A DNA stretch of 64,000 bases from Agrostemma githago (lineage: Eukaryota; Streptophyta; Magnoliopsida; Caryophyllales; Caryophyllaceae). A program made the translations under genes and the position numbers. Location: contig OY288242.1 of NCBI GenBank assembly GCA_958450325.1, positions 22,946,474 to 23,010,473 of the forward strand, written 5' to 3'. Below, piece by piece: positions 1 to 11,760 of this stretch. Each line of letters starts with the position of its first letter. Positions within the stretch are counted from its first letter, which is position 1. The notes under the pieces were generated by a model. It saw only the letters and a program-made list of their open reading frames with translations, had not been told where the DNA came from and did no database searches.

Positions 1-916
1 GACGGGCTCTCGCAACTTACCAGATTATCCTACCCACTTACTTGTAAGTCTACCCTTACCAGGCTTTCGATCTTAGGTTCGGGTTCCTAAACATTCAACT
101 AGTTCAACGTCTCAAACTAATCAAACGACGATACAAAACAAGTAGTAAGGCAATAACATATGAAAGATCCATCAAACAATTAATCAAGCTAACATCCCCA
201 ATTCAATTAACATAGATCCCCTTCAACCCTAGATAAATAAATTAGCTACTCATGATTAAAGATGAAACAACAAATTAATTAAGCATAATAGAAATCAATA
301 TGAAAATAAGAGAAAAGGGAAAATTACCGATTATGAAGAACTGAAAGATTGAATAATAATTAACATCTAAAAAGTACCGCTACAAGCTTGCAGAATTCTG
401 ATGCTAATAATAAAACTAAAACTAAAGTTTTTGAATGAATAAAAAAGTGCCCTTAAACATAGCCCTAAGAAGGGTATTTATACTTATTACAATGAGTTTA
501 ATTAAGAAATAGAATATAGTTTAATAAAATAATCCCGTAAGATTCTAATTAGTGTAGAATAAGAATTCTTCAGAAATTAGGAAAGCCTCTCTGACGCCTC
601 GTGAACCGCTCGGTTCACAAACAAACCGAGCGGTACGAAAATGAACCGACCGGTTCGAAATCAAACCGCTCGGTACAAGATCAAACCGACCGGTTCGGTA
701 TCATACCGGTTCGGCCTTCGTTGTCCGCCTTGCTGCCTTGTTCTTTCTTGTTTTCTTCATTTGTAGCTCTTAACTCCGTCTTTTGCTACGTTTCCTGCCA
801 AAACATAAACCATATACCTACGGATAAAAGGCTACTAAATTATTCTTAAGGCATGTGAAATCGGTACAAACGGAGGATAAAATGAGACTAAATATGCATA
901 TGAACTTTGTTCATCA
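1..916 (-). mobile_element. LTR fragment, Athila-like type, truncated by window edge
   Basis: No long ORF is credible. The layout matches the complete Athila-like LTRs elsewhere in the window: a 'ctctcgcaactt' block at the left edge, an A-rich central part, a TATA-like GGGTATTTATAC at 472-483 (TATAAATA on the minus strand), a palindrome array at 601-714, and a tail (GAGACTAAATATG near 880) resembling the tail of the LTR at 19532-21133. It probably ends at CATCA near 916. The left end is off the window, so no TSD can be tested. The orientation is inferred from the TATA box and array order. Confidence 0.5.
601..714. repeat. Palindrome array (ACCGAGCGGT / ACCGACCGGTT type)
   Basis: Six short palindromes or near-palindromes occur about every 20 bases: GAACCGCTCGGTTC (602), ACCGAGCGGT (626), GAACCGACCGGTTC (643), ACCGCTCGGT (666), ACCGACCGGTTCGG (686) and ACCGGTTCGG (705). 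Read on the minus strand the array lies about 120 bases upstream of TATAAATA (475-482), the position such arrays take in the other LTRs of the window. Confidence 0.8.
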
Positions 917-1090
917 GATTCTGATCTATCGAAACAACTTACTACCTAGCTCCACATTCTAAAACCATCCAAGCCAGTCACCCTGACCCAAACACGGTGT
1001 CTCGGTAATTATCACATTCAAGGGGTCACACCCGACCATTTGAATACACTCTAAACATCTCACATCAATAATTGGCATAACGAGTCTAAA
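917..1090. other. Unassigned spacer
   Basis: No ORF, repeat or regulatory motif is recognised. It lies between the LTR fragment ending near 916 and the first sequence clearly shared with Tat-2 (from about 1113). It may be Tat-1 post-integrase sequence or flank of the LTR fragment. Confidence 0.4.
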
Positions 1091-1281
1091 GCAAAATCAC
1101 TCACATCTAATAAGAACTACGAACATGGTTTGATTCCGTCTAAACACAGATACGTAGGCAACCCGTCCCCGGGTACAACCAGATGACCGAACAAAGGAAA
1201 TCGATTCGTCGATCCATGTACAAACTGGGACTCTTCCCACGACCCGGTCAATGAGTGATTTTAATTTGACGAAGCACAAAT

Positions 1282-1460
1282 GACGAGCCGAGGAAGGGGT
1301 GAAAACCCGGAAGGGCACCCCGGGCAAAATGAAGAAACGAGTTGCGAGCCGTCGGTAAAAAAAAAAACAAAATAAACAAGATAAAAACAAAGGTCAGCCG
1401 AGGACAGAGTGATAACCCGAAAGGGCACTCCGGGCAAAATGAAGAATCGACTTGCGAGCC
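1282..1460. repeat. Imperfect tandem duplication, two ~110-bp units
   Basis: Two units share AGCCGAGGA, AACCCGGAAGGGCAC or its variant, CCGGGCAAAATGAAGAA and TTGCGAGCC. They start near 1282 and 1392 and are separated by A-rich spacers. They lie in the non-coding segment between integrase and the antisense gene of Tat-1, where 3'-untranslated tandem repeats of Tat elements are common. Confidence 0.75.
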
Positions 1461-1470
1461 ACCACGAAAA

Positions 1471-2639
1471 AATAAATAAATAAATAAGTAAATGTGCTTC
1501 TCATTAATGCAAAATCAATTAAATCAAGCTTTTGTCGAGGCCCTTTACATCAAACATCCAAAATCCGGCTACCCCGGGAAACGACAACGCGTCTAGTAAA
1601 ACCCCACAAAAACTAGTGATAATACACCACATAATGTCAATTAATACAACATAGTATTAAACGGTTGGGCTCTACCGGTCCAACTTTTCCTTTCCCTTGC
1701 CATTCGGGTATGCTTGCTCGGGTCTTTCATCATCGACCCCTCCTAACTCAAGCTTCCACCGCCCTAGCCAAAAGCGAGCTCAACCAATCCCACGTCCCCT
1801 TCTCACCCACATTTTCAATATGAGTCTTGTCGGTCTCAGCCCGTTTAGATGAACTGACGAATACTAGGATCAGTAACGCCGTCTTTGGTCGAGCACTTAG
1901 CAACATTAGCCCACACAGCTTCCTTATTCTGTAGTACAACCATCTCCACAATCTTTAACCTTTCTCTCACATCCGACAACCCCGAACGTCGGGAATGACC
2001 CCCTGAAGTCGCAAAACCCCTTTCCAAAAGCCAAAATGCCCCCGCAAGAGTAACAGGTCCACGCGGATATCACATTTCACCCGTCGGACCCACCGGACTT
2101 AGAGGTCTTTTCATTTCTTTAGGGGGATAAGCTACCCCACCTAGTCGTGTTGTAGCCTTTTAACGGTTATCGTCAGGTCGCGTCTGTAGCCTAACAAGGC
2201 AATATTAAGAGTATGCAAAAAGTGGTCTAACTTTTTTTCAAAAGTCGCCCGAATTTTAAACTTCGGTCTCGTCCTGAATGCCCACACTTATCTCCTAATA
2301 TACTCGATCAAAACACACCAATGTTTACGTTAAAATTTGACATCTCGAGTCAAAACATTTTAATCGACGGACTACCTGATCCAATTCCCGGCTCAAACTA
2401 ACGCATTTCAAAACATCTAAAAGGAACTGTTTTCATACTTCTGTGCAACGCCAACGCAACCTAAACTAGGTCAAAACGCAAAACAAACAAACGCAAAAAA
2501 TGATTACTTGTTAATCTAGGTGAACAATTCGTCAAACAAAAACGCAGGACTAATCCGACCAATTCAAATACTAAGAATCTAAAACGAAAATGCAAAACAT
2601 ACAAATCCTTATACAAATCGAAGCTAGGAAGGACCCCTA
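1471..2639. other. Tat-1 non-coding segment
   Basis: No convincing ORF is present; short minus-strand frames at 1748-2027 overlap one another and show no family signature. The segment corresponds to Tat-2 sequence downstream of the antisense gene. The 3' untranslated part of the minus-strand PMD transcript may lie here. Confidence 0.45.
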
Positions 2640-4910
2640 GAAGTCGCGCCTACGACAATCACAATCTCGAAAAGCTGGTCATCTAACCCTAGATCCTCCA
2701 AGTATATAAGAGGACACTCACTACCGTCCACCCCCGACAGCACATCTAGGGTAGTTGTCTCGGGAATCCCTCCAACCTCCTCCGTAGCACCCGTAGCCTC
2801 AGCCTCGGCCTCAATCTCTCTTTCGATCTGATGCCTAGCCTCACCCTATGCTGAGGTCTCGCACCGGGACCGAGCCAGCTGCTCCTTTAGGAAGGCAATC
2901 TCGTAAGCTCGAGATTGCAGGAGCCGTTTTGCCTCAACCTCCCTCGCCTCGAACTCGGTCACCCGAGTCTCCTACTGCCCCACCATATTCGGAACATCCT
3001 GCAAATACGCTTAAGCATTAGGAAAGTACTCCAACAGCCTAGAAAACCACCCTAGTCACGCAAACTCACCGATCGAGGCCCCGAAGTGTCACGGGAAACC
3101 CTCGAGGCATAGGCCTGGAAGCAGTTGGCAGCCTGCCACAACCGCTGATGGCAAGCCGATGAAACCTGAGAGTGCAACCGTAGAAATTAGGCGAACCGAC
3201 CCTAATTCTTAGAGCCCAAACGAAGAACAAAAAAACTCACCCGGTACACCCGGTCACGCCACTTAATCCCGACATCCATCTTCTCAGCAGAGCACGGGGG
3301 GAGGGGCTCAATAAAGGGTATCCCAGCCGCATCCACCCTAAGCAGCCTCAGGGGAAAATCTGGGGGCTGGATCTCATCTGCCGGGTCGGCCAGCGGAGAA
3401 GAAAACATATTGGTCGGTCAAAGGGCAAAGAAACAATAAACCGCAAAGCAAACACTTGAACCGAGAATTAGAACCTCACCACGAGGCGATACCAAGCTAG
3501 CCGCCGGGTGACGTGAGACAGATAGGAGGCACCAGGCACCAAGAGTGTATCGCCTCCCTCTCCGTCCCTATCCTCGAGGATCTCTGCGGCGGTCGGTGGT
3601 CTGAACATGGTTCCGGGAGGATCAACCGGTACCCTAAAGTCGTCGTACAGACACTAACGCACCAACCGCTCGCCCAGATACCATACTGGACGAAACAACG
3701 CAGGAAGGAGCATCCTCCTATAACTCCGAGGCCTCAGCTCCGCGGCCACATACTCCGGCACACCCTCATAATTTGCCCAAGGACGGGCCACAAACTACAG
3801 AAATGAAACCGACATCCCAATAAATCCCGAACCTCGAGGGCTACTGAACAAAATTGATCATAAAAAGAAAACTTAAATCCTCAACGCGTAGCTTGTTCAC
3901 TAACGCATTCTCCGACGGGTAATGGCTGATTGTGCTCTTAGGCTGAGCAAGCCTCCACTCGATCCCCGCCGGAAATCTCTTTGGGTGCACCCGCACCGTC
4001 TTAGGTACCAAACACGGAAAGTAGGAGTAAATCTAAGCCTGAAAAATCCCAAAATAACCTTAGCGAAACCAAGCAGAAACTAAGTAGAACTTCAAATACA
4101 AGAGTAAGAACAATAACTAACCTCCAGTATAAGGCCCGGACCCACAATGGACACAGCCGAGGCCGACTCTATCACCAGGGGCCTCACCATGACTTGCAGG
4201 CAGAGAGTCATCTCCGCAAAAGCCGCGGTCACCCAATCGTAGCGCCATAGCTGAGTCAGCTCAGTCAATAAGGGCAAAATCCTAGTGTTGAACCTCTTAC
4301 CCTTGTCCGAGAAGTGGGTCAACCCTAGGAAGTACCACAACCACAACCGAGCATCCTCCTGAACCTCCAGCACCGCCACTCGCTCGAAGTGGTCGGTGAT
4401 ATAAGAACTCACTATAGCGTGAGGCGCACTATATGCCTCACGCGGTAAACAATCCCCGATAAGGCCCCGCACCTCATCGCTATCTAGACTAGGGCCTTCG
4501 GCAGCCCACCTAATCCTATCCGGACCCCAGAGCAGACCGCTAATCATACCAAAATCCTCTAGGGTCATCCCGACCTCCCCAAAAGCCATGTGGAAGGTCG
4601 AAGTAGTATCGTGGAAGCGATCTATCATCGCTCTAATCACCATAAGGTTGCACTTAATCTTGCAACCTACCAATCTAACCCACTGCCCAACGACAGGACC
4701 TAGAGCGGTCCTCTCGATAATCCTCTTTACCCTAGGGGTTAACTTCTAAAAATAGATATCAAGACACAGAGTAAAACCCGAGAAAGTCCTCATCGGACCT
4801 GGGGGCTGCAAACCAAAACAATGCAAGGATAAATAAAACAAACCTAACCTAACCCGAGCCAAAAAATAAAACCTGAGACATAACTAATAAGCACTAATAG
4901 GACACTCACC
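2640..4910 (-). pseudogene. Tat-1 antisense PMD gene, 3' exons (degenerate)
   Basis: This is a multi-exon gene antisense to Tat-1. Reading leftwards I see: the end of exon 2 with donor GTGAGT at 4909; exon 3 at 4805-4122 encoding the plant-mobile-domain core (TFHMAFGEVGMTLEDFGMI), with acceptor TTTGCAG and donor GTTAGT; an exon starting at 4038 after TTTTTCAG; an exon starting at 3794 encoding YLGERLVR and ending at GTGAGG near 3480; a short exon reading MFSSPLADPADE (3408 leftwards); and a Glu/Ala-rich C-terminal part down to about 2640. Stops interrupt exon 3 (YF*KLTP), the next exon (A*IYSYF) and the one after (VR*CLY), so it is non-functional. PMD is shared by host MAIL-type proteins and TE-borne ORFs. 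The exons were inferred by eye from splice sites and frame continuity. Confidence 0.7.
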
Positions 4911-6095
4911 AGACCCCGCACGACGCGGAGAGAAATGTGATAGTCATGGTGAAACATCAGCTGATGACCATCCCAATACCGAGCCCACTCAGGATCCTCG
5001 TAGACAACCTCCTGTGGACATGACGTAGGTCCACCCCGACGCGGCCACGCGCGGGTTTGGGTAGGCGAATGAATCTCGTGGTGAGATTGTTCTCGGGTTC
5101 GAAATTTAAGTCAAAGTTGGAGTCGCCACCGAATTTACGGTAATTCGGAACCATTCGAGCCCACTCTATGTCGTCATGGGCTATACACAAAGTACGGCCC
5201 ACTTCGATTTCAGTGTTTATGGGGCCCGTCCCTTTGCATTGCGATACCGATACCATCTACACCGGTATCGTGTAAAGAATGACTCTCGTGCGCCAACGGT
5301 TTCGGGCATCCGGAAACCGAGGTTCTGAGTAAGGGGTGAGGGTACGTGTTGGGAAGCCCACTAAGGACACCCAACCCCGCCCGCACAATGGCGGCCTCTA
5401 CTAAGACATCGTTCGTGTTTGTGTACGCGCGCTAGTAAAACGACTAAATGATATGCAAACAGCGTTTTTAGCTAAGCATGCGAATTATTGGTTAACTACG
5501 GCATTTTAATGCATCTTGATTCATGTCAAAGTGATTTAGCATGTGATGTTCATTTAAGGCAATAAATGGCAAACATCGAAAATAGAAAACTCGTAAATAA
5601 AATACAAATTACACGGGCGGAATACAACCCGAAATTTACAATACAACGAGTAATAAAATAGAATAATCGAATAGGATATGGTAAACGTTAACTAGAAACG
5701 GACCCTTATATAATAAATATAAACTAGACCGTAAGTTGTGCAAACGGACGAACTTCGATTAAATACACATTATATTGTGTATTAAACGGAGGACGGAGAT
5801 ATGGAACCTAGACGTGGTGCTAGCCCGATCCCGAATCTCGATGCCTTGTCCCGACTTATCACATCGAGGAATAGAATCTAAATTAATCATGTGTCGGATA
5901 CGACTAAAGAGTCATCGACACAAGATTAATAGTGCGAGACCGTTGATCAAAGTCGTTTTAAGTGATATGATATGCATGGGTTTTGAAAAATATAATCACG
6001 TGATTGACTTTACACGTGTCGACTAAAAGTCGTAAAAAAAATGACGAGGCTCAAATGTTGCATTTAAGCTCTCGGATTTCTGGGCTACAAGACCC

Positions 6096-6204
6096 ACTCG
6101 ATCGAGTCAGGGAATGGACTCGGTCGAGTGCGTCCTCGAAGTAGCTACTGCCCAGTTTTTGGGGTGCTACTCGATCGAGTGGCCTATGGCACTCGGTCGA
6201 GTGG
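6096..6204. repeat. Palindrome array, ACTCGATCGAGT type (U5-side)
   Basis: Four palindromic copies are arranged as two pairs: ACTCGATCGAGTC (6097), GACTCGGTCGAGTGC (6117), CTACTCGATCGAGTGG (about 6167) and CACTCGGTCGAGTGG (about 6190). It is the counterpart of the array at 31627-31714 in the Tat-2 5' LTR, downstream of the TATA box in LTR orientation. Confidence 0.85.
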
Positions 6205-6841
6205 CACCTGTACGAGGCATAACTCGTTTCGTTTTTTATTTGTTTAAAGTCGATGGTTGGCCGAGTTAAATAAAAAAATCGTAGGATTTAAATTCAACTC
6301 GGCTTCCGGTATTATAATTGTGTACTATGCGATTATAATACCGTTATCGGAATTTTGTGAAAAATGTCATTATGGGTTTGACAAATGTGACTAGTGACGA
6401 AATTGTAGTCCTCCGCGTCACGACATTGATATTAATACTAACGGATTAGGTGATGTCGGTTTTCGCATCAATGGATCTCGCACTAGTCTTAGAAATGGAG
6501 TCCTTCACGTTCAACTATGAACGACCACGATCTCGTTCTGCCTTTGAGCACATTGGGGCGGCGCTCCTCGAAAGGGTGCCACCTCCGTCGTTACTCGTAA
6601 AAGGATTAAACGGACTTTGGATGGTCGTCATAGTCAAACGTGTTAGGACCCGAATTTTAATATTATTATGTACATATACACATTCACGGTATTAATTGTT
6701 AATGACGAAATCTAAATAAATAAATAAATAATGTTAGTGGTTAGAGTACATAAATAGAATGTTAGGTGTTAGAGTACATAAATAAAATGTTAGTAGCAAA
6801 ATTAAAATAATGTTAGTAACGGAATTAAAATGTTAGTGCTA

Positions 6842-7182
<341 letters not shown>

Positions 7183-7211
7183 ACGGAACTTTCATTAAAC
7201 ACCAGAACAAA

Positions 7212-9437
7212 TTACAAGAAGTTAGAGGGAAGCCGAGATACTATCTGGGCCCCCACTCCCTTAGCAATCGCGAAACTAATTCTAGTGAAAATATGAACAG
7301 CGGCACGCGCTCCAGCATCCTGTGACATAGCGAATTTACGAATCCGCTGGAGCAGAGAGACAGCCTCCGTGTCGAGCTCGCCGAGAGAGGAGAAGGAGAA
7401 AGGAAGGAAACCATACCCAATCCCCATGCAACGTGCCTGATACTTGGCACACTTACGACGAGCAGCATCAGCAACGACCCGTCCGGGCTCAAAAGAAGTC
7501 AAGCCGGACTGGGTCAAAGGAGAGGACCCGGTCAGGTCAACACAAACATCGCGCCCCCTGTCCCACGAGTAGAGCAGAAGATCGGCAGGTCGCAAGGGCT
7601 TGTCGTCATCATCGCAGAGACCAATCTCCACCTCCTTGCCAGCAGAGATCCCCGTCCGGAAGCAAATATCCAACAGTGTGTCTCGGACAAGGTTATGGCG
7701 ATGTTTAATCCCCACAGTACCAGCACAGGAAACCGCATGATCCCCAAAAAAATCCTCTCTGAGGGCCCTGGAGCAGGAAGAGCAAGTCCCGGAAAGCGGA
7801 AACAAAGGGACTCCCAGGCGGTAACTAAGCACACTGCGATATGTCCGACCATTCATGGTTTGCCCAAGCCCAGTAATAGGGACAACCCTCAACCAGTCAG
7901 AAGAATGATCCCCCTGCTGAGATTTCCACAGGGCAACCTGTCGAGGAGTCAAGGAGAAAACAGATTCTGCCGCTGAAGCAACCCTCGTGAAATATATATC
8001 TGCCAATTTCTTCATAAGTTTTGGGGCAGCGATCTCAGAGGGGTTACCCAAGAAGTCAGAACCGGTAGCCTCAACAAACCCACTCAAGGCGAACTCAAAG
8101 GCAAATCCAGGAGAGGCGATCTCGGAGGGACGAAGCAGCGTAGCTTGTAAATCGGCAGACTGGAGGCGAGAAGCAAGGAAGGCAAAGTGAAGGGCATCCG
8201 CGGCAGCAAAGACACCGAGCCCCCCTAGGGAAAAGGGGAGGGTGGCCAGCCGCCACTGCCACTCTCCGAAACCGGGTCCAGACGCTGTGACAATACGCTC
8301 AAGACTAGATCGAAGCGCAGTGTCGAAAGAAAGGTGGGCCGAGCCAAAGGCAAGGGGAGAGCAAGTGCGCAAAGGAAAGTATAACTTAGAAATACCAGTG
8401 CACGCCCGGAGAAGAAGTAACTCACACTGGGGATCCTCAATCGTAGCAACCAAGTCCATGAGCTCTATAGTACGGGCGACCCTCTTTGAGACAAGAGCGC
8501 CACTGAAAGCTGGGCACGCGCTGACCGGTCCCCCCAGGACCTTAACACCGTGCAAGGGCCTGGCAATAGAGGTAGGGAAAACACCAGCACACCTGCTTCT
8601 CGGATCTTCGACAGTCCAAAAGACCTCAGTCTTCACAACATTGAGGTGAAGGCCAGAACGGGGGCCCTCCTCCATGATCATCTGAAGAACCTTCCCCACA
8701 ACAAGCGTATCCCCAACAATAGTACCGTCATCGAGGTACCAAGCCTGAAAGCAAAGATCAAAGGAGTCCCTGATCCTACGAGCCAAGGGATGCAGGACCA
8801 GAGAGAAAAGAAGGGCACCTAAAGGGTCACCTTGCTGAACCCCCTGACACGAGCGGAGACTGTGCTCCCCATAGTAGAGCCTGGCGGGGCTGGAGTAGCA
8901 AAACTCAACCCAGCGGGAGAGGGCAGGGCACGGATGGCGAACCTCCTGCAGCATACTCGCCCGGTCAACCAAGTTAAAGGCATTCTGGAAATCGACAAGT
9001 AGCATGGAAAGACCCACATCCGCTCCACGGTCCTCTACAAGGCGGTTCAGGGAGTGCAGAATAGCTTCACCCCCGCTAGAAACACCAACCCCGAATTGAA
9101 GACCCTCAAAATAGCCACACAAAGATGGGCCAACCAAGTAAGCTCCGACCTTAGAAACTAGGCGCCTCCAGATAGTGCCCACAGCAATAGGACGAACCCC
9201 ACCTCCCGGCTTAACGAGCGGGGTGAGTGGAGCGCTGGCAATGTATTCACCTAACCCTTGTGGGCACTTCCCCCCGAGAAAAAGGTTGACCACCCGAGCG
9301 ATAGAGGTAGTCAGATCATCAGAAATGGCGATAGCAGCGCCACTCAAACAATCCAGCAGATGTTGGGCCCGAAGCCCATCCCTCCCACAAGACGTACCCC
9401 GCGGGAAACTCCGGTTCATGTCCAAAACAACAGACAC
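7212..9437 (-). CDS. Reverse transcriptase with C-terminal CCHC and restriction-like endonuclease domain
   Basis: A 741-aa open frame, the C-terminal three quarters of the element's single polyprotein. In order: GRDGLRAQHLLD and GGVRPIAVGTIWRRL (RT fingers), MLLVDFQNAFNLVDR (catalytic Asp motif), VQQGDPLGALLFSLVL, AWYLDDGTIVG (YLDD active site near residues 235-245), thumb, then CSSC...HAVSC (C-x2-C-x11-H-x4-C, about residues 560-580), then AGKEVEIGL, RPADLLLYSW and DVCVDLTGSSP, a pattern consistent with a PD-(D/E)xK nuclease. CCHC plus nuclease after RT is the R2/R4/NeSL architecture and unlike plant L1 or RTE. The true N-terminus lies in another frame upstream; the first Met here is not the native start. 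Confidence 0.85.
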   Translation of the reverse strand: MSVVLDMNRSFPRGTSCGRDGLRAQHLLDCLSGAAIAISDDLTTSIARVVNLFLGGKCPQGLGEYIASAPLTPLVKPGGGVRPIAVGTIWRRLVSKVGAYLVGPSLCGYFEGLQFGVGVSSGGEAILHSLNRLVEDRGADVGLSMLLVDFQNAFNLVDRASMLQEVRHPCPALSRWVEFCYSSPARLYYGEHSLRSCQGVQQGDPLGALLFSLVLHPLARRIRDSFDLCFQAWYLDDGTIVGDTLVVGKVLQMIMEEGPRSGLHLNVVKTEVFWTVEDPRSRCAGVFPTSIARPLHGVKVLGGPVSACPAFSGALVSKRVARTIELMDLVATIEDPQCELLLLRACTGISKLYFPLRTCSPLAFGSAHLSFDTALRSSLERIVTASGPGFGEWQWRLATLPFSLGGLGVFAAADALHFAFLASRLQSADLQATLLRPSEIASPGFAFEFALSGFVEATGSDFLGNPSEIAAPKLMKKLADIYFTRVASAAESVFSLTPRQVALWKSQQGDHSSDWLRVVPITGLGQTMNGRTYRSVLSYRLGVPLFPLSGTCSSCSRALREDFFGDHAVSCAGTVGIKHRHNLVRDTLLDICFRTGISAGKEVEIGLCDDDDKPLRPADLLLYSWDRGRDVCVDLTGSSPLTQSGLTSFEPGRVVADAARRKCAKYQARCMGIGYGFLPFSFSSLGELDTEAVSLLQRIRKFAMSQDAGARAAVHIFTRISFAIAKGVGAQIVSRLPSNFL

Positions 9438-10015
9438 GGATGCATCAAGGCAGTGGTCGAGAGGGTCAGACGGGAGGACAAGAGAAGGAGCAGCCGATGT
9501 TTATCCTGAAGGGCCCGGAGGGTGGCATCGGTGTAAGGTGCGACACCGGACGAAGAAAGAACACGAACGGCCGCCGTGTAATGACCATCAGAAATCTTCT
9601 TACGACACTGATGAATGTTAAGTTCACCTGGGTCGAGCACCTCCTCTACACAAAAAGAAGGGGAGACCTCTGCCAAAGTCTCACGCAAGAGCAACACCTT
9701 ACCCCCCGGCACCCCCCAAGTACGAATTGCACCAACAATAGCCTCCTCCTGACGTTGTCGTCGAATAGCAGATCGACATTCCAAATTACTCCTCGGGACG
9801 AAGGTCTTCAAAACACAAAGGGGTAACACGAGCAAAGCAACCCAACAAGATATATCAAAAGGGGCTCCCGCAACATCATCCAGGGCACCCTTCAAAGCCC
9901 GCGCGAACCCAAGCCGACACCTAGGGGGAATCGATTTAACCGTGCGCAACCCCTTAGAGAGCAAGTGATCAAGAGAAGCCAAAGAAAGACAAGGGAGTGG
10001 GTCCTGATCAGAAAA
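9416..10015 (-). pseudogene. Middle part of R2/R4-like polyprotein (linker before RT)
   Basis: This frame (MASLDHLLSKGLRTVK..., ending LLFWT) continues in frame from the zinc-finger segment across a TGA stop at 10016-10018. It joins the RT frame by a one-base shift around 9420-9470, where both frames overlap (residues SVVLDMNRSF in the RT frame). It contains a basic stretch and an Arg/Gln-rich run (RSAIRRQRQEE). No enzyme motif is seen; it corresponds to the region between DNA-binding fingers and RT in R2-type proteins. Confidence 0.7.
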
Positions 10016-10384
10016 TCACACCGACGGCACGGGAGGCGGAACGGGGCGAGGCAGGTCATAAAGGATAAAAGGAACAAAACCATCTCCACAATCAGGCGGC
10101 TCAACCTGACCCCCCCTATCATGCCGACAACAAGAAGTGAGCGAGTGAGTCGCCAGGCAAACACCGCACAACCAAATGCTCATACGTTTAAAGGTAGCCT
10201 CAGCCGCAGAATAGACAGACAAGCGACTGGAGAGGGTTTGGCGCGTTAATACCTGAGCACCGGCACAAAAATGATGGTCACGCAGGTGAATGCGCAAGGA
10301 TGCTTTGGTAAGACCTTGTCCACGATTATCCTTACACTCAGAAAGACCCACAAAAGGGCAATGGAAACGAACCAAGGGAGGCAT
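10016..10384 (-). CDS. N-terminal zinc-finger segment of R2/R4-like protein
   Basis: The likely native start is the ATG at 10384-10382 (MPPLVRFHCPF). The 122-residue segment has two Cys/His clusters: HCPFVGLSEC...HLRDHHFC, and WLCGVCLATHSLTSCCRH. N-terminal fingers of this kind bind target DNA in R2/R4-type elements. It ends at a premature TGA (10016-10018), after which the same frame continues. The longer upstream frame to 10765 is GC-rich, hydrophobic and probably untranslated. Confidence 0.65.
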   Translation of the reverse strand: MPPLVRFHCPFVGLSECKDNRGQGLTKASLRIHLRDHHFCAGAQVLTRQTLSSRLSVYSAAEATFKRMSIWLCGVCLATHSLTSCCRHDRGGQVEPPDCGDGFVPFILYDLPRPVPPPVPSV

Positions 10385-11233
10385 GACAAGATCAAGCAAG
10401 GACAAACCACGAAGCGGAAACACATAGAACAGGGGCAAACAAGGAGGAAAAAGAAAAAACCGGAAGCCGAAACCACAATCAAGAAGGAGGAGAGCATAGA
10501 AGACAAAACCCAAAAACCCGCCAAGACAAGGGCGAGACTTACCCACAAGACGGCGTAGCATACATAAACCACAGCAGCGACCACCCAACAGCAACAAAAC
10601 CCGACAAAACCAAAGAAAAACAAACCCCGAGGCCGACCCGAAAAACACCTGGAACAGACCAAACAAACACAAGAAACACAACGGGCAACCGAAAATGAAA
10701 ACGATACTGAACACCAACAAAGACCGCCAAGCAGGCAGTCGGGAAGCTCGACCAGGAACCAACAAGGGCTAGCCGGGTAAAATCCAGAAAGCAGCAGAGA
10801 AGCAGGAGGGAGAAGGCCGGAAAACAAACAGCAGCAGCAGGGTGCACCAGACAGAGACGGGAAACAGAGCACAAGGAGACGGTTGGTAGACGGAACACCA
10901 GCAGCAGACGGAACACCCGCAGAACTCCGGCAGGGGGAATGGACAGAGACGGAGATAAGGATGGACGGAGAAGCAAGAAACGGCAGGTGGACACAGCAGC
11001 AGAACCGGTGACAAAGGGCAAAGGGACGCAGCAGCAGACCCGGAAACTCACCGGAAGAAGGAACCCCAGATCCCGAACAAACCACAAGAAGAACCCCGCC
11101 TGAAGGAAGGAGAAACACCGGCGAAACTCAGGCTGGAATCATCGGCGGGCAGGGGCCGGAGACAAAGGCAGCCGGCAGAAACAACTCGGCGCAGCAGAGC
11201 AGGAGAGAGCATATAGATGTATTTTCAATGCTT
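10385..11233 (-). other. GC-rich 5' region of the R2/R4-like element
   Basis: About 850 bases rich in CAGCAG and GGAAC-like runs are open in all three minus frames, a typical side effect of composition. The Cys/Phe/Leu-rich products show no domain. Best read as the 5' UTR and promoter region. The 5' end abuts GCATTGAAAATAC next to the TAA tract at 11234. Confidence 0.55.

Positions 11234-11277
<44 letters not shown>
11234..11277. repeat. (TAA)n microsatellite at 5' junction of the R2/R4-like element
   Basis: Roughly 14 TAA units. With 6843-7160 it brackets the element, as expected if integration occurred inside a TAA/TTA tract of the solo LTR. An inverted repeat, ATAGATGTAT (about 11214) and ATACATCTAT (about 11278), flanks it. 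Confidence 0.85.
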
Positions 11278-11279
<2 letters not shown>

Positions 11280-11619
11280 TACATCTATAATCGAAAAAGA
11301 GAAAGGAGAAAGGAGATGTCGGGATTTGAATTACAGCCTCAACCTACATGCTTAAATGGCCTCGAAAACGAACTCGTAATAGCGACGGGAGCGCGGGAGT
11401 GTCGAGATATGTAAGTAGAGTTATGGTGTATGTGTCTTTGACGAGTTTTAATCTCGGGAATTTGAATGTGTATATGTGTATGTAGATGGATGATTGAATG
11501 TTTGAAGGTGTGTTTGATGGTTGATGTATGTGAAGTTGTAGTGTGATTAGGGTAAAAAGTTGTTTTGAAGGTGGTAAAAGGTTGAAAAAAGAGTTGTGTA
11601 ATGTGTTGGGGTGATGGGG

Positions 11620-11760
11620 TATTTATAGGGAAATACCCTGGTTTAGGGTCACTCGATCGAGTGGAGCGTGTGTACTCGATCGAGTGCCCGATTCGAGTCC
11701 GGTTCGACCGGTTCGTGGCCTTACTCGACCGAGTGGATGTGAACCACTCGACCGAGTGGG
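11620..11760 (-). promoter_or_regulatory. Solo-LTR promoter: TATA box plus palindrome array
   Basis: TATTTATA at 11620-11627 is TATAAATA on the minus strand. Immediately upstream on that strand lie four palindromes in two pairs: CACTCGATCGAGTGG (11649), ACTCGATCGAGTGC (11674), ACTCGACCGAGTGG (11724) and CCACTCGACCGAGTGG (11745). The same arrangement occurs in the Tat-2 LTRs (30516-30720 and 62133-62350). Confidence 0.85.

Noticed and set aside
10246..11118. Large overlapping minus-strand ORFs rich in Cys, Phe and Leu
   Set aside because: All three frames are open because of GC-rich composition; no domain, and the likely protein start is at 10384.
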